This document shows, one piece after another, positions 10,201 through 19,200 of a stretch of 64,000 bases of DNA. The notes beneath the pieces were generated by a model. The model worked only from the letters and a program-made list of their open reading frames with translations. It had not been told where the DNA came from and did not search any database. Source of the stretch: Tritrichomonas foetus (lineage: Eukaryota; Parabasalia; Tritrichomonadida; Tritrichomonadidae). Position numbers and translations under genes: made by a program. The DNA lies in NCBI GenBank assembly GCA_001839685.1, contig MLAK01001160.1, positions 73,645 to 137,644 on the forward strand. The letters are read 5' to 3'. The number at the start of each line of letters is the position of its first letter. Within the stretch, counting starts at the first letter, position 1.

Positions 10201-13200
10201 GCTGTTTTAGCGAATGTTTCTGGTGAGAATTTAGGATTAGCAAGTTTGGTTGTGAAGTAAAGCTGGAATCCTTCAGATACAATAACTTCTCTGCCTGCAA
10301 GAGATACTTGAACAAGACGTCCAGTTGTGATAAAGTTCTTTGCAAGAACGTTATCGAGAAGTGGATCAATTTCTTCACCGCAATCTTCAACAAGAAGTGG
10401 ACGACCATCTTGAAGGGCATTTTCGACGTGTGTCTTGAAGTAACGATGTTCAAATGAAGTAATGATAAGATTATCAGATTTGTGTCTCTGTGTAATCCAT
10501 CTATGTGCTTGACCTTGTGGATCAATAAGCAATGGATAAGTTGGAGCATTTGTACAAATGACACCGTTTTGGCGTGAAAGTTCATCTGATGGAAGACCTT
10601 GAAGCTGCCATTGATCGAGAATCGCTTCGTTAACGAAGAGTGAAATAATATCAATTTCCCTGTGTGATGGAATTGTGTGCTTTCCGAGAATTGATGGCCA
10701 TTTCTCATTTAAGAATGAGTGTCTCAATGTGTGGTTAAACATACCACAATATGAGTTAAAGGCAGCACCGATTGTTGCGTTACCGACAGTCTTAAAGATT
10801 GAATCATTAAGAGTTTCGGCTTCATTCTCCCAACGTCCCTTTTCACCTGAAAGGGCGTCGATAAGTGCTTGAGCTGAGTGAAGCTTCTTCTGTGTAGCTT
10901 CTGCCTTTTGTTTGTAACCTTGTTGCTTAGCGATGGCTTCATCGTAAGAACGTTGAAGTTCGGCAAGGGCTGCCTCTTTCTCGGCAAGTTGAGCTTCAAT
11001 TTTAGCAAGTTCTGCTTGAGCACGTTCAAGATTTGCTTGGGCTGCGGCAGCTGCAAGCTTCTTTGGACGGACAACCTTTTCAACTTCGTGATACTCGACC
11101 ATGTTACGCACCCATGAACACAAACCGGCAGCGGCACCAGAAGACATCTTTGCAGCATCATATGTGAAGTCAACCATTCCTAAGTATGGCTGAAGAAGGT
11201 CGCACATTTCTTCGTTGATGAACTCGAGATCGTAACCGAAGAGTGACTTCAAGAAATCACCGTTCTTAAGCATGGTCTGACCAAGACCAGTCCATGATGG
11301 GAAGATTGAATTCATTTCAACTTGTTGACCTGTTGCTGGATCTTTAACTGTGAGTTGTTCGCATTCGTATGGCAGAATCTTCTGATATCTCAAGATGGAC
11401 ACACCATCGACAATACGTCTGATAAGGTTAGCTGGGTTACCGTAACCTGAAAGTTCGTTGATATCTTTGGCTTGAATGGAGTTAAGGGCGAGTTTAGCTC
11501 TTTGAAGGGCTGGTTCGGCAAGCTCCAACTCACGTTGAGCTTCTTCCTGAATGACTCTAATTGCATCGGCTTCACGTTGTTGTTCTTCCTTAATAAGTTG
11601 AACTTCTTGACGTTGAACTTCTGCCTCGTTTCTCTTGACTGTGAGACCTTCAAGCATTTGCTCGGCAGCTTGCTGGGCAATATGAAGTTGGTTTTCTTGC
11701 TCGACAAGGGCACCTTTCATGACAGCCACTTGATCTTTAGCTTCTCTAATCTTTTCAAGACCTTCTTTCATTCTACTTGCATCTCCTTGAATCTTTGTGA
11801 GTTGTTTCATGTAGAGTGTCTTGAATGATGAAAGGAATGAAAGGTAAGACTTTGGTGTGACGAATGTCCTACGACGGAACCTTGAGAAGTATTCTTCGGT
11901 TCCTTCATGGACACATTCATGAATATCAGCGAAGCATTCGGAAAGACGATCTTTAAGATCAGCTGTTTGTGAAACGATGTCAATTTGTGAAATAAAGTTG
12001 CTCGCGACACTGACAAGACCTTGGTGGGGCCAGTGTGTGAACCAATCGATTGTGCAACAGTTGAAAAGACCAGGGAACTTAAGGTTTCTTGTACGGAATT
12101 GTTCACCAACTGGTGAGAAGCAAAGAACGATGTGCAAGTTGAATTTAACTCTGGAAATGAAGTAGTTCCAAACATTTTCATCTGTATCAACTTGTCCTTT
12201 GCATTCTTTGATGAAGATTGGACGCATATCGCCCATAAGAGCTTCATAATTATCACGAGAGAAGAGGTTTGCAATTTCACCAGTTGTTAAAATGTTGTTG
12301 ATGAATTCAAGGAATGCTTCTTCTTTAACTTCATTATCTGTGAAAATGAACGTTGTTGCTTTGTTTAAGACACCAGCGCGTCTATAAAGTTCTCTGAGAT
12401 CTGCCAAGAAATCGTTTGTGGAATAAGCTCTTCCTGGTGTAATCTGGAAGATTTCGAATCCAAGAATTGTTGATGCAAGTCTGGTGAGTGATTGCTTACC
12501 TGAACCACCGACACCGACAAGCATTGCGTGTCCACGTTGCATACCAATAATTCTGGAAATACGACAAAGGTGATTCATGGCATCATCGAAAAGAACGAGA
12601 TCGAGTTTCTTACCTTTAGTTGATGGTTTTTGGTTGTGTTCTTTCATGAACTCCTGGCAACGTTGGTTAAGAGCATCGAATGTTGAAACGTTTTCGTAAA
12701 TACGTGGGATTTTGTTTTCTTCGACACCTTCGTAAAGTGAATAATCAATATCTGTCATGAATGAACAGAAAAGTCTTGTTGATGATTCTGAAAGGATTCC
12801 TTCGTAGTTATCACCGAAGTTTTCACAGCCAACTCTTTGAAGCATGTTGTAGAACCAATCTTTATCTTCCTTGCAGACGAATTTATCTGGGAAGACGCGG
12901 ATACATTCGTGAGCCCAAAGAGCCACGAACATTTCTGGACTATTTACGTATCTTGAATTAATTTGAATGATACCTTGTGTGATACGAGAAAGATCACGAA
13001 GGTTGAACACGTAGTGGAATTTAGCTGGTGTTGGAAGCATCTTAACTTTGGTATTTTGCCAAACTTCACGAATGGCCTTGACAACGTTTTGGGCAAGGTT
13101 AACGATTCCAGGTGAGAAACCACGTTCGTTTGTGAAATAGCCTTGAATGATTGTGGAATAAATACGATCGATGGATTTTTCATCTGGCATAATGCAGTTG

Positions 13201-16200
13201 AACACAGCAAAGTGACGCTTGAGACGTGATGGAATGTCGTTACGACCACCACCTGGTGTACACATAGCTGCAAGGAATTGCGTCTTGATGATTGTTGTGA
13301 ATTCACCTGGTTTTTCGAGTGAGTAGAAACCGTGCTCTTCCATCAATTGACGAACGATTTCATTTGTGACTTGATCACCCCACTCGTTAATGAGTGGCAT
13401 TGAAATATCATCGATGAAAACTTCCATCTTTTTACCACCGATTGGGCCGAATGTAGTACCAATTGTTTTTTCGACAATTGATTCAATTGATGTTTGGAAG
13501 AGATATGGAGTTGTAGCAGAAGAAAAGTTGAAAGTCTTGGTGGCCCACTTTTCTTTATCGAATTTACTTAAGAAAGTGTTGATTGTAGCTGTTTTAGCTG
13601 TACCTGAATCTCCGAGAAGAAGGACAGAACGGCCACTATTTGCGAGCAAGTTGAGAAGATATTCAACTTGTGTGTTATCAATTGTTGGAACGAGGATTGA
13701 ATGATATTCTGGAGCATCTCCTTTGACTGGATATTCGTATGCTTGAAGACGTGTTTCCCAGTTGATCCATTTTCCACCACTTTCAACATCGACTACATAG
13801 TCGAAGAGTCTGTTTGGATCAATATCAGATGGAAGTTCTTTCTTGTACTTCTGGTAGAGATAATTTGAGAATTTGATACGATTTTCATAATCTAAGAAAC
13901 CACCAAAGGCCCACATTTGTGCGAAAATGAGGAATTGTTTGAGCAAGTTTGGATCTGTAACGTTGAGTTTGATGTAGCCATCATCATCCTTTGTGGAAAT
14001 CATTGCTTCAAAGATGTGAAGTAATGTTGTGATGATGTGCACTTGCGATGTTTGCATAACCAATGTGAGTTTCTTCAATTGGTTATTGAAGCAATCTTCG
14101 AGATTATCAATAAGTTGTAAGAACGTAGATTTGATTGGTGCGAAATCTTCTTTGTTTGCCCATGATTCGGCGAGTGGCCTCCATCCAAGAACGTGGGATG
14201 GAATGTAAATCATACCTGCACGTGAAACTGTAGCTGGTGAGGCGTTATCGAGTGAAGCGACTTCGAAAAGAAGCTTGACTGTGTTAGGCATTGGTAAACG
14301 ATCTCCGTTAGCGAGTGTGAGTGTTTTGTTATCATCGAGCACAGAGTTCAAGTTTTCAATCCAAATGGCATCGACAGGACCATCAAGACCAAGCCAAACG
14401 TGTTCGTTTGTCTTCTTGCAGGCAATACGCCAAAGAGCAGAGAAAATACCATCTGTCCAATCGTTGGATGATGGATCGAGAATACCGAACATTTGTGATG
14501 ATGTGATAGCCTTTGGATTCATTGTGAGAAGTTTGTGTGGTCCTCTTTCATCGGAAAGTGCTTTAATGATTGTTGTAATACAGGCAGTCTTACCTGTACC
14601 AGAATGACCGAGAACCATGATACCGTGACGCACTTCTGTGGTTTCGAATAGCTGGTTAACTTTATCGAGCCACTTTTGATATGGATCAAGTCCGTCTGCT
14701 TTGGCATTACGGATAACAGCGTTGATGATATCTTGATCTGCTGCTGAATCGACTTGGACACCTGTGAAAACATCTCCGAGAAGGTTCAAGAAGAGTGGTT
14801 CATCATCATCGACGAGCTTGGAAAGGTTCATGTTCTTAAGAACTTTCATAAGAAGTTGCCTTTCGTTTTGTGTTGGGTTGTTGGCACGAACTTCTTTGGA
14901 GAAACGAAGAACGGAAAGAATGTTACGAAGACCCCAGTCATAGTGAATTTGTTTGGAAAGTTGTTCTGAACAAAGTACGTAAAGTAAGGCGAATTTGTCG
15001 GAAAGTTCTTCATAAAGAGAGAAACCTGATGAGGCGAGTTTAACTTTCATAATAAGACGACGATCTGGAACCATCATAGCGACCATACGGAATTGGATCT
15101 TCAAGTTTTCTGGAAGTTCTTGACGACCAGCGTAACCTGGGTTCATGGTAATGAAGATAGCGACTCTGTTATCGAGTTCGACCATTGAACCATCTGTGAA
15201 CTTGAAAAGACGAGCTCTTTCTCTGCAAGCATTGAAAACGCAAGCAACTTGTTGGGCAGCCACGGAAAGAACGTCGAGTTCAATTCTATTGAACTCATCA
15301 AAGTCTCCCCAAACACCAGCTTGTGCAAGACCTCTGAAAATACGTCCAAGGGCTTGGTAGTTCATCTGATCGGAGCAGTTGAACACGACGCACATGATAC
15401 CGAGAGCTTTAGCCATATCTTTAACTGTTTCTGTCTTTCCTGTACCGGCTGGACCGGCTGGAGCACCTCCCATAGAAAGACCAAGAGCCTGGGCAAGTGT
15501 AATGTAACATCTATCAGTAAGTGGTGTAATAACGAGACGAGATGTACAACCAAGATATTCGTATGAATATTCACGATCGACATCTGTGATTGAGACGACG
15601 CATTTTCTTCCATCAAATTGCCAGTAGTATCTCATTTGCTTCTGCCAGTCGAAGTGCCTTGGTGATGTGATACCTGAGTTAACGAGTTGTCTGTAAATAT
15701 CGAGGTTGTGAAGGAAAAGTGTGATAAGAACTTCGACGTGAAGTGATTTAAGTTTGTTTCCTTTGTCGAGTGAACCGGCAATTTTGACGAGTTCTTTGAA
15801 TCTGTTATCGAATTCTGTTAATGTTTCATTCAAAACTTTCTTGTTCTTTCCACTTGCACGGCGGAGAGCATCTTCTGTGCGGTCTGTCCACCAAAGCATC
15901 ATAGCGAGAAGGAGAATCTGAGCTGGGAATTTGGCATTCACCCATTGTTCGGTATCGAATTTCATCATTTGTTGAGCCATATCAGAGCAAATATCTCTGA
16001 CTGTTGCGCACATACGCTTAACGAGATCGTTAAGCCAAACTTCGACGTTACCTTGGGCAAGGAATGGATTTGTGAATTGCACTTGTTCTCCTTCATTTGA
16101 ACGGAATCCAAGAACTTTGTTGAATTGAAGGGTATCGAAATCTAAGTGAACAAGGTTATCGAAAATGGATTGAAGGTGTGGCTGAATAGCTTGTGGATTT

Positions 16201-19200
16201 GAAGCTTGACCGAGAATTTCGAGAATTGTTGGATCGGAAACAAAATAGAAACGTGGGAAAGCAGCACGCTTCTTTTCAATGTAGCCTGCAAGAGCTTTTT
16301 GACATTTCTGAAGTTGTTCGAGAAGGTGCATGAATAGCTTTTGAAGACCTTCATCACCATAACAAACAGCAACGACGTTCTTGATATCGTTTGCATTCTT
16401 CATAACTGTGAGCCAGTTCTTGTTGATTTGTGCGAAAGCTTTAGTTTCTTGTGTCATGTATTTAGCAATATCACCTCCACTGAACACAGCTTCGAGGTAA
16501 ATCCACATAGATTGCACTTGCTGCCATTCATTGATAACTGAGCTGGATGTTGTGAGTTTCTTCATCCAAAGTTCGACATCCTTCTTGAAACGACCAACAA
16601 ATCTGTTGGAGTTCAAAGAGGAAAGAACGACAACAGAGTCTTCGATCTTTGTGACAATTTCTGTTGTTTCTGCACCTTTAAGTAAAACGTCTTTCATATC
16701 CTTGAATGGAGCGAATGTGAATTCTGTTGTCTGCCAATCAGCTTCGATTTCCTTGAGCTTAGCAAGAATCTTAGCTTCTTGTTGTGCAGCATTACAAATA
16801 TCGTGAACATCATCCTTGTGATCAAGAAGACCAGCATCGAACACGTGTCCAAGACGGAAAACATCTTTATCTGTATCAAGTTCGCATCCAGTGAGTTCGA
16901 TGATTTGTTTCCAGTGGCAATCTTGCACAGCTGGGTTGGAAAGAGCATCAAGGATTGGCATAGTATCGACGAAGTTATCGATCTTGTTTTGGAGATCGAT
17001 GTAGGCTGGCCAGTTCTTCATATCGGATGGTAAACGACGAGCTTTAGATTGGAAATCAGTCATAATTGCTTCGATATCAGAGAACTTAACGTTAACCCAA
17101 AGAACATCTCTGATTGAACGTGTGTAGCTGTTGACTTCGTTGTAAAGTCCGTAAAGTTGGTTAAGGAGCTTGAGTTGCTTAGCAAGATCAGCAAGCTCAG
17201 GAAGTTCAGTTCTTGGAAGTCCGAAAAGTTCTTGACCTCCAGAATATGTTGCCCAACGTTTGGTGAAGTTGTCGAATTGATGTTGGAATGTCTTCAATTT
17301 TTCGGAAGCCTCGGCTGGTGTAAGTCCAGGAGCCATTGGTCCTTCCTCGTGGTATGATTTAAGGAAGGCGTGGAATTCAACAAGGAATTGATCCATACCC
17401 TCAATAACTTGATCTTTGAATTGTGGTGAAACCTTTTGAAGGACTGTTTGTTGTTGATGTTCAAGTTCACATAACTTCTTCCAGTTGTATGTGAGACCTT
17501 CGTATTGATCAAGTTCTTCTTGTGGAACGACAATGTTGTATTTGGATAAAAGTAAGTAGCTTTCATCAATTGGTGCCATCTTAATATCGATTTTGGCAGC
17601 CATGCTTCTAACTTTCTTCAAGCTGTCCATAGCGTTTCTAAGTTCTTCAAGCGAAGAAATGTTCTTTGAAAGAGAATTCTTCATCTTTTCCATAAATTCG
17701 CTGAGTTTGATCATGTCTGTACGACCGATCTTGTTCAAAAGATCACCATACTTTTGTTTCCACTTCTTGGCTTCACCAACAAGGGCTTGTTTGACACCTT
17801 CGCAATCGAGAATGATTGGACCAACACGGTTCTTTTCTTCGATTTCTTCGATTGCTTGCTCAAGGACTAAGAATTTGTCCATTTGTTCCTTAATTTCGCG
17901 GATTGATGGATTGGTAGCTTCGAATTCAGCGAATGCTTTATCTCCATCACTTTCATATAAGTGTGAGTATGGTGCGAATTTGCTGATGTATGATGCAACT
18001 TTAGATTCGAATTGGAACATCTTGTTTGTCATTGAAACAAGAAGTGCAATTCCAGTGTTATCACGGGTAAGAACAGTGAAGTAGTTGAGTGGTCTGACTT
18101 CTTGAACTTGAACTGGCATTAATTCTTGGCTTTCACTGTCGTCATCTGCCAAAACCATTTGTTGTTGGTTTTGAGCAGCTTTGGCTTCTTCAAGAAGGGT
18201 GTTTTCGAACATAATTGTTGGCCATGTCCCAATTTCTCTGGTTGAGTTAATTATAACACGGACGACTTCACTGAGTGTATGTTGAAGTCCTTGAAGATCT
18301 GGGGAAATTGAAAGTTCTGGAACTGTTGGCTTAAGTTCAGATTGGAAGAGAGCCGGAACCTTTGGATCATCTGATTGTAAGATTGTGCAAAGATCATTGA
18401 TGGAATATTGGAATGATTGTAAAACAGCTCTGTTTGTCATTCCTTCATACATCTTGAAGAGTGAGAAAACTGGATGAGTCCAGATAACCATGATGTGTTC
18501 ATCTTGAAGTAATTGGAATATGTGTTCTTCATCGTCATCTTTTGTAACTCCGATTTCGGAAACGGTTGCGATAATTCTGAGAATTTCGCAAACTGAAGCT
18601 TGGATTCCTTGAACACGAGCTTGAATCTTCTTCGTAGCTTCTAAGGAGGCGACACGAACCATATCAATAAGCTCTTGTGTATCTGTGATTGGATTCTTGA
18701 ATTCTGGAATTAATCGTGTTTCAGTAATTTCTTGTAATGATTTGTTGATTGAGAATGTGCGAATATCATTGACTTTATTCAATGCTTCTTCAATCATTCC
18801 GATCTTAGCTCGAACTTCATCAAGATATTTGGTAACACTAAGTGAGCTCCATGTAAGTGTTTGACCTCCTGGTTCGATAACTTTATCAAGCTTGTTCTTT
18901 GCATCAGTGAATAAATCTTCAAATGTTTCATGTATAACATCAAGAACGTTTGCATGTCTAACAAGTAAGTTAGCAAGTTCGGAACGGCAATATTTAATTT
19001 GCTGTTCGTTTGCAAGAATAGCATCGAAACCCTTTGGAAGTTCAAATCCAAGTCTCTTGAAAGTGTTTGCTTCTTGATATGTCCTTAAGACATCTTGTGA
19101 GAAGTTGACAGTTAAAGCATGATTAGCATCCATTTTAATGAGTGTGTTTTGCATTTCCTTCTTAAGAAGTGTTGACAATTCTGTGAAGCTGTTTTCATAT

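Noticed and set aside
18850..18890. GGTTCGA box suggesting a tRNA gene
   Set aside because: It lies within the dynein coding sequence and no matching A box or cloverleaf stems surround it.
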